Shown here: positions 8,999 through 17,278 of the stretch, in pieces
Numbering within the stretch: the first letter of the stretch is position 1
Layout of the letters: every line of letters starts with the position of its first letter
From: CALCCV01 sp964388665
GTDB taxonomy: Bacteria > Bdellovibrionota > Bdellovibrionia > Bdellovibrionales > Bdellovibrionaceae
DNA: 64,000 nucleotides
Assembly (NCBI GenBank): GCA_964388665.1
Contig: CAYMBJ010000011.1
Coordinates: forward strand, 1 to 64,000
Reading direction: 5' to 3'
Notes under the pieces: generated by a model
Seen by the model: the letters and a program-made list of their open reading frames with translations, nothing else
Database searches by the model: none
What the model was told of the DNA's origin: nothing
Program-made: the position numbers and the translations under genes

Positions 8999-10504
8999 TT
9001 AGCCTGCAAACCTTGCCTCTTCGCTATTTGTAAATGGGGTGTTTGGTCTCCGATACTGAACTTGATTATATTCGCCCATGCGCTGGAGGAGTCCCTCCTG
9101 TAGGGCCCAATTGATCATTCTTTGAAAGGTGGTGCGCGGCAAACCGAGTTTCAATCGTGCCTTCTTGGCGGTAAAAGGTTCGCCTCGTCGAAAACTCACT
9201 TCTAGAATCTTCCAGTGCTGTTGATAGAGGCTGATGGGTTCGCGGTGTAGAGGTACTCTAGCTGAAAAACTTGATCCGAGTTTTGGCCTGTAGAAGCCAT
9301 TGTGCATAACAATGTTCAGAGGGACACTGTTCGAGTGGCACCACTGCCGAGTTCGATGCAACAGTTGGTGAACTCGACCCGGAGAACTTTCAATATCAAA
9401 GCGCTCATTTGGAAAAAGTTCAGAGAAGAGACCGCCAATGCGGAGCCCGCGATAAAAATCACGATATAGAATTTCGACAACCTGATGGATTTTTCGACCA
9501 AAAGGCACCTTGCAGGATTCCTCACCGTGGACCCATCCCGTATTGACATCCAAAAAACTTTTGCTGGCAGGATTCAAGTCATAGGTTTCTTGAGAAGGTA
9601 TCAAATTGAATTCGCCAAACAGATTCTTTCTGTACTGAGGGAATGGCGTTCCAAAGACTAGGTGATTGAAAGTTCGTTCATCAAAGCTGATGGAGAGTCG
9701 ATATCGATCTGTCTCGCGGGCGGTCTCCCACTCTCCCCTGGTCATGGCTTCTTCGCGCAATGCGTTTAGAGTCGAAGGATCTCCGCTTTCTAAACTATCC
9801 AAAATGACCGTCCATTTTTTAACTAGGAATGAATCGAAGGAGTCTATTGAGCTCAACAATTGAGAGGCCGCGTTGAGGTCAGCCCTGGCTTCAGCATATT
9901 GGTGTTGGCGTATATGAATTTGAGACCGAAGTTCATGGCAATTGCCTTCCAGTCGATGGTACTTGTGTACTTTGCAGATTTGAATTAGTTCATTGAGATC
10001 CTCTCTGGCTTCGATTAAGCGAGATGCCGAGACGAGAGCTGCATTGTAGTTGAGGCGTGCGACAAAAGTGAGATACAGATCTGTTTGAATTGACAGATAT
10101 GATTCAAGCACTGGCAAGGCTGCTTCATACTCCCAACGATTGAAAAGGCAAAAAGTGCGATAGAGAAGCGCTTCTGGTGCCAGATTAGGATCGACGGTGC
10201 TGAGAATTTGGAGGGCCTCGTCTAGCGCGCCCAGACGATGCAAAAGGACGGCATATTCAGACTTCTCCGAATTGGTTGCGGAGTGACTTTGGCGGGTCGG
10301 GTAGATCACTTTCGACAATAATCTCAGACCTTGAACAATGCAACCCGTACGCCTTGCGATGTTGGCTAAAGGCAGGCGAACTTCGCGTGGTACTCGCAAG
10401 GTGTTTACCTTTAGTATTCGTCGTCTGGCCAGACTGGTATTGCCCTGGCGAATATCGGTTTCGCATTGAGTGATAAAGTGTTCGTAGGCCCTGAGCTTTC
10501 TCAT
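8999..10504 (-). CDS. TPR protein with C-terminal winged-helix-like domain
   Basis: Cytoplasmic protein of 501 residues. Residues about 80-250 form degenerate tetratricopeptide repeats (for example LHRLGALDEALQIL and ALPVLESYLSIQ). The C-terminal 70 residues contain a helix-turn-helix-like segment (FTAKKARLKLGLPRTTFQRM, then INWALQEGLLQRM) typical of winged-helix DNA-binding proteins. No signal peptide or membrane segment. The ATG overlaps a TGA that would end the upstream cyclase gene if one base were restored (ATGA), indicating translational coupling with the cyclase. A regulatory protein that senses through TPR contacts is a reasonable inference; the target is unknown. Confidence 0.65.
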   Translation of the reverse strand: MRKLRAYEHFITQCETDIRQGNTSLARRRILKVNTLRVPREVRLPLANIARRTGCIVQGLRLLSKVIYPTRQSHSATNSEKSEYAVLLHRLGALDEALQILSTVDPNLAPEALLYRTFCLFNRWEYEAALPVLESYLSIQTDLYLTFVARLNYNAALVSASRLIEAREDLNELIQICKVHKYHRLEGNCHELRSQIHIRQHQYAEARADLNAASQLLSSIDSFDSFLVKKWTVILDSLESGDPSTLNALREEAMTRGEWETARETDRYRLSISFDERTFNHLVFGTPFPQYRKNLFGEFNLIPSQETYDLNPASKSFLDVNTGWVHGEESCKVPFGRKIHQVVEILYRDFYRGLRIGGLFSELFPNERFDIESSPGRVHQLLHRTRQWCHSNSVPLNIVMHNGFYRPKLGSSFSARVPLHREPISLYQQHWKILEVSFRRGEPFTAKKARLKLGLPRTTFQRMINWALQEGLLQRMGEYNQVQYRRPNTPFTNSEEARFAG

Positions 10505-11180
10505 TTTCTATTCTTATCGGAATTTTTGGACGAAAGATTGACCCCTCGATCAGATCAGTAGATTTTGTCTCATTGTGATCCTCCGTTTCGCAAACAGTTG
10601 CATGAAAAGCGACCATGGCGTTTTCAAATCCTTTAAAAGGCTCATGTTTGATCTTTCTTGCATTGATGGTCAATTCCAGATGCCGAAGGCATTCCCAAAA
10701 TCTCGAACTGATCACCATTTCTCCGATTTTAGCCGTTGAACATAAACGTGCCGCTAAATTGATATCTGGGCCTACAGCAATCACTTGAACAGTATTTGAG
10801 GGAAGGCTTTTAGTGATAAGGAGAGGGCCCATAGAGGCTCCCATTTTTAACCCAGTTTCTACACCCTGAATCGCTTCACCCAATGTAGATAGAAAGACAT
10901 TAAATTGCGTCACAAGTTCGCGATGAAAACTGAAAAAATTCTCAGCCCAGTTCTTATTTTTACTTGGATCACAGTAAAAAAGAAAGCCATCACCTGTAGA
11001 AACGAGAATTTGCATTCCAGTCTCTCTCGCTGTTGCGTGGGCAATCTCGAAAAAGTGCTTTTTTAGTTCCCATTCTGTGTAGACGTCGACTTGATTTGAG
11101 ATTTTGGTTGAGGCAACAATATCCACCAGACCTACCAGTGCAGAATTTAAAAATTCTCGGTTTTCATTTATTTTTTCCAT
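10257..11180 (-). CDS. class III adenylate/guanylate cyclase-domain protein, probably frameshifted at its end
   Basis: Residues about 10-200 form a class III nucleotide cyclase domain: LVDIVAST carries the first metal-binding Asp, STGDGFLF the GDG turn with the second, and VGPDINLAARLC the N..AAR transition-state motif. No membrane segment, so it is soluble. AAGGGGGA lies seven bases before the ATG. As read, the frame runs 248 bases into the downstream TPR gene with a low-complexity, non-conserved tail. Adding one A to the A5 run (T5 at 10523-10527 on the plus strand) would instead end the protein at about 226 residues in a TGA overlapping the next ATG. Product cAMP or cGMP cannot be decided. 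Confidence 0.75.
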   Translation of the reverse strand: MEKINENREFLNSALVGLVDIVASTKISNQVDVYTEWELKKHFFEIAHATARETGMQILVSTGDGFLFYCDPSKNKNWAENFFSFHRELVTQFNVFLSTLGEAIQGVETGLKMGASMGPLLITKSLPSNTVQVIAVGPDINLAARLCSTAKIGEMVISSRFWECLRHLELTINARKIKHEPFKGFENAMVAFHATVCETEDHNETKSTDLIEGSIFRPKIPIRIENEKAQGLRTLYHSMRNRYSPGQYQSGQTTNTKGKHLASTTRSSPAFSQHRKAYGLHCSRSEIIVESDLPDPPKSLRNQFGEV

Positions 11181-11233
11181 AGCGTCCCCCTTACTTCTTA
11201 CTTAGTCTCTCAGGAAAATCGGATCTTCAATAC

Positions 11234-11312
11234 TTACATCTTCGGGCCAACCACCAAACAAAAATCACAAATGCGGGCCATCCCATTTTTTTGATTTACA
11301 TCTACGGGCCAT
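11234..11312. repeat. three CGGGCCA motifs spaced exactly 31 bp
   Basis: CGGGCCA occurs at 11243-11249, 11274-11280 and 11305-11311, an exact 31-bp period (about three helical turns). The preceding bases are related: the first and third copies read TTACATCT before the core with one variable base between, and the middle copy reads TCACAAAT. The array lies between the divergent cyclase and lipoprotein genes, so it could be a set of regulator binding sites on one face of the DNA or a decayed tandem repeat. Confidence 0.5.
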
Positions 11313-11426
11313 CGAGGAGTACTCATCTTCGAATCCCTCTTTGATACTCACTCTTCAGGCGGCATTGATGCTAAACTTAACAAGATTTATCGATTCATAG
11401 AAGTAAAGATGTTGGGGGGAACCAAT

Positions 11427-12347
11427 ATGAATCTCTCACCTCTATCAAGAGCGCATTGGGCAATTCTGCTTGTGGGACTTTTAACTATCACTTTTCAGAA
11501 TTGCAGTCCAAGTGGACTCAAGAATGGGTCTACACCATCGATTGTGGAGATCAGTAAGACTTCAACATCATCTGCGTCATCATTGACTTCGCAAAATGAG
11601 CTTGGGCTCATAAATCCGGAGGTGAAGCAGAGCTCTGGTAACGGCACTGGATATGAGGGCAAGATTAAATTTGTTTCGATTGATCCTGGTGCTTGCTCTT
11701 CCACCAATCGCCTCGAACCGAAGCAAATCATAGAGAAAGTGAATGGAACTTTCTTTCGCACACGATGGGATTGTACAGATATTGCTCCAGAACCAGTTGT
11801 ATCATCAGAATTGATAGGATCAAAGCCCTCACCGGGAATTCTGACCTCAGGACAACAAACAATTTTTGAAAACAATCAAACACGCCGTAGTGATGAGTTT
11901 ATCTATGCTATCTGCAGGGGGAGCTATAGCGATCCATCAGGAGAGCAGACATACACAGATGGGGTCATCAAGATTCGCGAGAATACACCTGATACCTATC
12001 ACAACCTTCCCTATTCCATTTTCGGTGAATTCGCCACAGACATTCCTTCTAAATTGAACGCTGGCGAAAGGGTACGGAGGATCTATAAATATCAAATGTT
12101 TGTGAACTTAAAGCCTAAGTATGAGCATTTGGAAATGTCTTTCTACATGCATCGCTCAAGCCTGGGCGCCTTTGAGGACGACAAATCCGTTGCAGCATTT
12201 CGGGTGAATCTATTTAAGCCGGACTATTTTAAAAACACTTCCAGTGGAGTCATTAACGGGAGAGTAATGGTACCCTCGGATAATGTTAAAGTGGGTGAAT
12301 ATATCGATACTAACTGCGTCCGCCTGAAGGATTTTAAATTTCTTTAA
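11427..12347 (+). CDS. lipoprotein of unknown function
   Basis: Predicted lipoprotein of 306 residues. A signal sequence (LSRAHWAILLVGLLTITFQ) leads to a lipobox-like FQNC with Cys about 26, followed by a Ser/Thr/Asn-rich linker of about 35 residues. The rest has scattered Cys and beta-strand-like sequence and resembles no family I know. GGGGGGA six bases before the ATG at 11427 makes this start better than the in-frame ATG at 11409. The TFQNCSP-type lipobox recurs in Bdellovibrio-like lipoproteins. Divergent from the cyclase gene across the CGGGCCA array. Confidence 0.6.
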   Translation: MNLSPLSRAHWAILLVGLLTITFQNCSPSGLKNGSTPSIVEISKTSTSSASSLTSQNELGLINPEVKQSSGNGTGYEGKIKFVSIDPGACSSTNRLEPKQIIEKVNGTFFRTRWDCTDIAPEPVVSSELIGSKPSPGILTSGQQTIFENNQTRRSDEFIYAICRGSYSDPSGEQTYTDGVIKIRENTPDTYHNLPYSIFGEFATDIPSKLNAGERVRRIYKYQMFVNLKPKYEHLEMSFYMHRSSLGAFEDDKSVAAFRVNLFKPDYFKNTSSGVINGRVMVPSDNVKVGEYIDTNCVRLKDFKFL

Positions 12348-12447
12348 AAATAGATTGCTTGAGCAGTTGCGAGCCACAAAAAATGATTTAACTGTGTTCT
12401 AAGCTAAATAATATGATGCTGAATTTGGGTCGGCTAAAGCCCGCATA

Positions 12448-13359
12448 TTAAGAGGGCGATTGCGAGCTGGCTCGCTTTAAGATAATCCACAGAATACCCA
12501 GCCATAAAAGTTGCGCGAACACCAGGTGCAGAAGTTTCATCCACACGGGCGAGAGTAGCAGTAGCATGGTGATGCCAAACAGGACTGCAAAGATCCAAAA
12601 GCTTCGCATTTTTATTTCATTTTTGCGGTTCAAATAATAGATCATGAAGACTCCCCAGGCGACCGCAATGAAGGGATGAAGGGAGCGCAGGCGAATCGGC
12701 CAAGGGGAATCAAAATTGAGATCGGCCTGCAGCGCCTCGCCAAGGGACTCTGCAGGAAAGAGTGTGGCGGCAAAAGAGGCCCATGAGCCCAAAATGGCCA
12801 GGATCACAAAACCCATAATTAGCAATATATTTTGCCGCCTTAAAATGGGTCCGTGAATCTTCTGATCTAGGGAGGTCCAATACCAAACAAAAATCGCTCC
12901 CATAAGTGCCAGCGAGTTCATTTGATGCAGAGACATAGTGATCAAACGACTCACAGATTCATCGCTGCCAACAAGACCCGAGAGCACTAATTTTGCACCC
13001 AGCAGGGCTTCGACAATCGTCAGTACGAAGGCGATCGTGGCCCAGATTTTGAGATTGCGTGACTGGTTTTTGAGCGCTCGTGCAAATCCGAGGCTCAACA
13101 CAAAACCGCAAAAGACAAAAATCCCAAATAGACCTGAGGTCAAGCGGTGCAAAAATTCAACCCAGGTTTTTGTTTGCCCTGTATCCGGTATAAGTTCGTT
13201 ATGGCAAAGTGGCCAACTGGCGCCGCAGCCATCGCCGGAATGGGAGATCCGCACCCAGGCTCCCCAAACAATGACAATCAGGCCGTAAACCAGAAGTAGA
13301 GAAAGAGCCAGCGGGAGGCGACTTGCGACCTTTGAGCTATTGAATTTGCTAAAAAACAT
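12448..13359 (-). CDS. ctaA: heme A synthase, COX15/CtaA family
   Basis: Integral membrane protein with eight hydrophobic segments that converts heme O to heme A for aa3/ba3-type cytochrome oxidases. Diagnostic elements: GAWVRISHSGDGCGASWPLC in the first extracytoplasmic loop with its conserved Cys pair, the EFLHR helix, LHQMNSL and LHPF, and KLLHLV near the C-terminus (heme-ligating His in four helices). Length about 303 residues is normal. The start is uncertain: ATG 13359 is used here, but a TTG at 13395 would overlap the upstream kinase gene by 26 bases. It is in one direction with the ABC1 kinase gene 10 bases upstream, so probably an operon. Confidence 0.85.
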   Translation of the reverse strand: MFFSKFNSSKVASRLPLALSLLLVYGLIVIVWGAWVRISHSGDGCGASWPLCHNELIPDTGQTKTWVEFLHRLTSGLFGIFVFCGFVLSLGFARALKNQSRNLKIWATIAFVLTIVEALLGAKLVLSGLVGSDESVSRLITMSLHQMNSLALMGAIFVWYWTSLDQKIHGPILRRQNILLIMGFVILAILGSWASFAATLFPAESLGEALQADLNFDSPWPIRLRSLHPFIAVAWGVFMIYYLNRKNEIKMRSFWIFAVLFGITMLLLLSPVWMKLLHLVFAQLLWLGILWIILKRASSQSPS

Positions 13360-13369
13360 GAGCTTGGTT

Positions 13370-14821
13370 TTATTCTTGCTCGCGGAGTTTAGCAATATGA
13401 GAATTGTCTAGATAGGGCAAAAGCACTTCGCGGCAATTGAAATTTGCCTTCAGAATAGATAAAATTGTGAACATGCCGACGGTTTTGCGGTCTAAAAAAA
13501 TGTTTTCTCGAGGCGGGGTTCGCAGCGAAAGGACCTTTTTAAGAGCCAAGGCTCTTTGCAAGATTCGTTGCGGGAGATCACTTTTGCCAAAGTTATAGCG
13601 TCCTTCGCTATCAATGCGGCCCAAGGCTCGCGGATCATCTGCGGCCATGTACGGCTCGATAATGTCTGAACAGAGCGCCGTAAAAAGAAGAATCAGCTCT
13701 TCAGAATCTGTGCGTTTGATAAAGCCCAAACTGAGGGCTGCTGTGCGAAACTGTGATTCATTGTTGTGAAGGCTGGCTGAAATCATCTTTGAGTAGGCAG
13801 ATACAAACTCCTCAGAGTATATTCTCGAGGCGCCAAAGTCATACAGGATCCATTGGTCGCGGCCCTCTGGGCTCAATTTTATGGCATAGTTACCTGGATG
13901 CGGATCCGTTTGCACCATCATCCACACAAACAGTTCGCGAAAGTAAAGATCGAGGATCGATGCCGCCAATTGATTGCGCCGCTCTTGCGGGAGATTGGCA
14001 ACGATGGGATCATCCACTCTGAGGCCTACTTCAAGCGTGGTGGCCAGAGTGGTTTTGGTGCAGTAACGCTCAAAAATTTTGGGCACCACATAGCGGGAAT
14101 CCCCAGTCAGTTTTTGATAGAATTTTTCGGTCAGTTGTTTTTCGTGTTCGTAGTCAACTTCTTGGTGCAACATAGAGCGAATTTCATCAAATATCGGGCG
14201 AGTGTCCAAATCGGCTGGCAAAAGCTTTGTGACCGAAAGTATTCCACGTAGCGCGCGCAAGTCCGAATCGATCGCTTTGCTAACGCCAGGGTATTGCACC
14301 TTCAATACCATGGTCTCGCCACTGCTTTTGATTTTCGCTTTGTGAACTTGCCCCAGTGAAGCGGAGGCAAGCGCGCGCTCCTCTACTTCCAACTCTTCTA
14401 AGCGTGATCCGAGCGTCGCCACCAAGGACTCTTTGATCGAGCTCCATTTGACCGGTAAACTTTTGCTCTGCAAGGCCTTCAAAATCATGGTGGCTTCGGG
14501 CGGCAAAAAGTGCTCGCCATAAACCGAAAGCATCTGTCCAGCCTTAAGCGCAGTGCCCTTGAGTTTGCCCAATTCGCGATTGAGCATGAGAGCCTGACTG
14601 ACCATAAAATTTTTGAAATCATCAGAGTCTGAATTTAGATTTCTATTTTGTAAAACCTGTCCAGCATAGGAAGAGCCTGCTTTGAGCGTCATTTTTGCTA
14701 ACGAAAATGTTCGAGAAAACAAACCACTCTGAACTGACTTCAATTCCTTTTCGTACCCAGGTTTTGACAAGTTTTCCTTGTCAGTAGATTTTTTTTTGTC
14801 GCGCGGCGGTTGTTTTTTCAT
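13370..14821 (-). CDS. ABC1/UbiB-family atypical kinase (ADCK-like)
   Basis: Atypical protein-kinase-like ATPase of the ABC1/UbiB/ADCK family, associated with isoprenoid-lipid (quinone) metabolism. Visible motifs: the KxGQ motif K93-A-G-Q96 within GTALKAGQM, the Ala-rich nucleotide loop EERALASASLGQVH, the ATP-binding Lys in VLKVQYPGV, the catalytic QTDPHPGNY and metal-binding LYDFG. Length 483 residues is typical. There is no C-terminal membrane anchor of the UbiB kind, so it resembles the shorter soluble ADCK proteins. Placed upstream of ctaA, consistent with a respiratory-chain role. Confidence 0.85.
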   Translation of the reverse strand: MKKQPPRDKKKSTDKENLSKPGYEKELKSVQSGLFSRTFSLAKMTLKAGSSYAGQVLQNRNLNSDSDDFKNFMVSQALMLNRELGKLKGTALKAGQMLSVYGEHFLPPEATMILKALQSKSLPVKWSSIKESLVATLGSRLEELEVEERALASASLGQVHKAKIKSSGETMVLKVQYPGVSKAIDSDLRALRGILSVTKLLPADLDTRPIFDEIRSMLHQEVDYEHEKQLTEKFYQKLTGDSRYVVPKIFERYCTKTTLATTLEVGLRVDDPIVANLPQERRNQLAASILDLYFRELFVWMMVQTDPHPGNYAIKLSPEGRDQWILYDFGASRIYSEEFVSAYSKMISASLHNNESQFRTAALSLGFIKRTDSEELILLFTALCSDIIEPYMAADDPRALGRIDSEGRYNFGKSDLPQRILQRALALKKVLSLRTPPRENIFLDRKTVGMFTILSILKANFNCREVLLPYLDNSHIAKLREQE

Positions 14822-14957
14822 AACACTGTTTTTTCAAAAGTTTGCTTTTTCTACTGTCGTACAGCATAGTACTCGCATTGGTACAGGCGTTCAACTTTAA
14901 TCGGGGTGCCAATTTAGACACGACTCTTAAAAACCGAGTTACAAGGCAGAGATTAAA

Positions 14958-16319
14958 ATGCGAATTCTAATGACGGGCGCAACAGGAATGATCGGGAAGG
15001 AGCTAGGCAAAGCTCTGGTGCAAAAAGGTCACGAAATATGGGCGCTGACAAGATCACGAGAGAAAGCTCTCCTAGAGCTGCCCTATCCCGCGCATATCGT
15101 TGAAGGGGACTTGACCAAGGGCACATGTGAAGAACTGCGGGAGATTCAGTTTGACGTGGTGATTTCGCTTGCCGGAGAAAATGTCGCGGGTCGCTCTTGG
15201 AGTGAAGAGCAAAAGAAACGTATATTTGATTCCAGAGTCAAATTGAATCGACATTTGCAGGATTCGCTAAAGACTCCAGTGTCGCTTTTTATAGGCGCCA
15301 ATGCCATTGGCATTTATGGCGATCGTGACGATGAGGAGCTCAGTGAGGATTCACAGCCCGGAAGTGATTTTTTGGCGAAATTGTGTGAGCAGTGGGAGGC
15401 ACTGACCTTGTCCTCGCCAGCCAAACGCAAGGTCTCCGTGCGGATTGGCCTTGTGCTGGCTCGCCAAGGCGGGCTTTTGGCGAGGCTCCTGCCGCCCTTT
15501 CAGTTTGGTGTCGGTGGCCCAATTGGCTCCGGCAAACAGTGGATGAGTTGGATCCACATTGAAGATTTAGTACAGGTGTTTATTGCGGCAGTTGAAGATT
15601 CAAGCGTAGCTGGTCCCATCAATGCCGTCGCTCCTGAGCCTCTGCGCAATGTCGAATTTTCAAAACAGTTTGGTGCCGCCATAGGCAAGCCAGCGGTGAT
15701 CACAACTCCGATCTTTGCCTTAAGGTTGGCCTTTGGAGAGCTGGCGGACACGATATCGGGTTCGCAAAAAGTCATAGCAAAAAAGCTAAAAATTCAATGG
15801 CTGTATCCAAAGTTGACCCAAGCGCTAGAAAATCTTTTCCCGCCGACAGAAAGGGGCGAGGAGATCTTTTATGCTGAACAGTATGTTGCTCACCCATTGG
15901 CCGAGGTGTTTTTCTTTTTTGCTGACGCCAGAAACTTGGAGGAGATCACGCCGCCCTTTTTAAATTTTCAGATCGAAACTGTATCCACGCCAGAAATTCG
16001 CGAAGGAACTGAGATCGTATACAGGCTGAAGGTTCACGGCGTGCCGTTAAAGTGGCGAAGTGTTATAGAGGATTGGCGACCGCAGCAAAGATTTGTGGAT
16101 CGCCAAGTGCAAGGTCCTTATCGCCTTTGGCATCATACCCACGATTTTGCGGCCTTTGGTGGAGGCACCTTGATCAGCGACCGCGTTCGCTATCAGGTCC
16201 CATTGGGAATGCTTGGTAAGAGCGTGGCCGGAAGTTTTATCAAAAGTGATGTCGAAAAAATATTTGCCTATCGTCGCAAAGTGCTGAACGCGCGCTTTCC
16301 GCAGCCTGATAGAATCTAG
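14958..16319 (+). CDS. TIGR01777-family NAD(P)-dependent epimerase with C-terminal SRPBCC domain
   Basis: Residues 1-300 are an extended short-chain dehydrogenase of the YfcH/TIGR01777 type: GATGMIG (7-13) binds the dinucleotide, and SLAGENVAGRSW, WMSWIHIEDLV and APEPLRNVEFSK are family signatures. Residues about 305-450 form a second domain resembling SRPBCC/polyketide-cyclase-like ligand-binding folds (HPLAEVFFFFADARNLEEIT, then RVRYQVPLGMLG). This fusion is known in several bacteria; substrates are unknown. The stop codon TAG is contributed by the left end of a 106-bp palindromic element that fills the gap to the convergent gloB gene. Confidence 0.85.
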   Translation: MRILMTGATGMIGKELGKALVQKGHEIWALTRSREKALLELPYPAHIVEGDLTKGTCEELREIQFDVVISLAGENVAGRSWSEEQKKRIFDSRVKLNRHLQDSLKTPVSLFIGANAIGIYGDRDDEELSEDSQPGSDFLAKLCEQWEALTLSSPAKRKVSVRIGLVLARQGGLLARLLPPFQFGVGGPIGSGKQWMSWIHIEDLVQVFIAAVEDSSVAGPINAVAPEPLRNVEFSKQFGAAIGKPAVITTPIFALRLAFGELADTISGSQKVIAKKLKIQWLYPKLTQALENLFPPTERGEEIFYAEQYVAHPLAEVFFFFADARNLEEITPPFLNFQIETVSTPEIREGTEIVYRLKVHGVPLKWRSVIEDWRPQQRFVDRQVQGPYRLWHHTHDFAAFGGGTLISDRVRYQVPLGMLGKSVAGSFIKSDVEKIFAYRRKVLNARFPQPDRI

Positions 16320-16421
16320 TGCTTTGTCAGGGAAGTTTTTTCTAGACGCGAGGAGGAAGCTGTATGAATAATACCGCGACGACGAAGCAACAACGAAAAA
16401 ACTTCCCTGACAAGGCACTAG
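16316..16421. repeat. 106-bp palindromic MITE-like element with CTAG ends, copy 1
   Basis: Near-perfect 27-bp terminal inverted repeats (CTAGTGCTTTGTCAGGGAAG, then a T6 run, against its complement ending GGCACTAG) flank a 52-bp centre. The same 106 bp occurs inverted at 43154-43259 with about four differences. Its ends supply the TAG stop of the epimerase gene on the plus strand (16317-16319) and of gloB on the minus strand (16420-16418). The hairpin with T/A runs would work as a bidirectional terminator. Confidence 0.85.
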
Positions 16422-17161
16422 AATGAGTTGCGCTCTAAGCGCAATTGAGTCCATTGTTCTCGATTTTTGATACGCAAGAAGGGATTGTATCTTTTTTCAA
16501 ATCCCAGAGTTAAGGGCACGCTGCGGTGATTTTGACTTTCAAATCTTTTTTGCAGATCAAGCCTTGCCTGTTGCAGTTCTTCACTTTTGAGCGTGCGCTC
16601 GGCAAAGGCCAAGTTTTTTTCTGTGTACTCATGGGCACAGTAGATTTGCGTCGTATCGGGCAGCTGGCAGATTTTAGCCAATGTTTCCATCATCTGCTCA
16701 GCGGTGCCCTCAAAGAGTCGCCCACAGCCAAAGCCAAAGACAACATCTCCCGAAAACAAACTGCTGGTGGCTGAGTGGTAGTAGCTGACATGGTCAAGAG
16801 TGTGGCCGGGTGTGCCGATGATTCTAAATTCAGGCATCAATAGAGCTAGGCTGCTGTCTGCCTCCAATGGTTTACAGTGTGTGGTGACGCTGGCTGCGCC
16901 ATGGCGGGCGCGCAAATGCTCGGCAGTGAGCTCAGAACAGAAGATCGGCACTTTGTGGTGGACGGCCAGCTCCATGGCGCCACCAGAGTGGTCTAAATGA
17001 TGATGGGTCAGCAGAATCCCCAGTAGGGGAAGGCTCTGCTTTTGCAAAAAGTTCTCAATGGTTAGGGCATCACCAGGATCAACGGCCCAGAATCCCGAAT
17101 CTAGCTCCAGGCAGAACAAATAATTGTCAGTAAATGCTGGTAAAATGTGAACTGGTTTCAT
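16418..17161 (-). CDS. gloB: hydroxyacylglutathione hydrolase (glyoxalase II)
   Basis: Metallo-beta-lactamase-fold hydrolase that splits S-lactoylglutathione to lactate and glutathione in methylglyoxal detoxification. Zinc-binding THHHLDH at residues 52-58, then GTPGHTLDH, FSGDVVFGFGCGRLFEG and YCAHEYTEKNLAFA, all glyoxalase II signatures; C-terminal substrate-binding basic region KRYNPFLR present. 247 residues, standard length. It ends in a TAG inside the palindromic element and is divergent from pstS. Confidence 0.92.
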   Translation of the reverse strand: MKPVHILPAFTDNYLFCLELDSGFWAVDPGDALTIENFLQKQSLPLLGILLTHHHLDHSGGAMELAVHHKVPIFCSELTAEHLRARHGAASVTTHCKPLEADSSLALLMPEFRIIGTPGHTLDHVSYYHSATSSLFSGDVVFGFGCGRLFEGTAEQMMETLAKICQLPDTTQIYCAHEYTEKNLAFAERTLKSEELQQARLDLQKRFESQNHRSVPLTLGFEKRYNPFLRIKNREQWTQLRLERNSF

Positions 17162-17208
17162 TTTTCCCCCGAACCTAATACAATCCTAACAATACTCATC
17201 TATGAATA

Positions 17209-17235
17209 TTTGCTATTTCGTACCATATTAGCAAA
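17209..17235. promoter_or_regulatory. inverted repeat upstream of the pst operon
   Basis: TTTGCTA (17209-17215) and TAGCAAA (17229-17235) are perfect complements separated by 13 bases, 44 bases before the pstS start and in the divergent gloB-pstS gap. It could be an operator. It does not match the direct-repeat form of the classical Pho box, so which regulator binds, if any, is open. Confidence 0.3.
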
Positions 17236-17278
17236 CGAATTGAAGCAAACCCAATAAATCCAAGTAAAAGGAGAATTT

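Noticed and set aside
17162..17278. Classical Pho box upstream of pstS
   Set aside because: No CTGTCAT-like direct repeats with 11-base period were seen; only the TTTGCTA/TAGCAAA inverted repeat was recorded.
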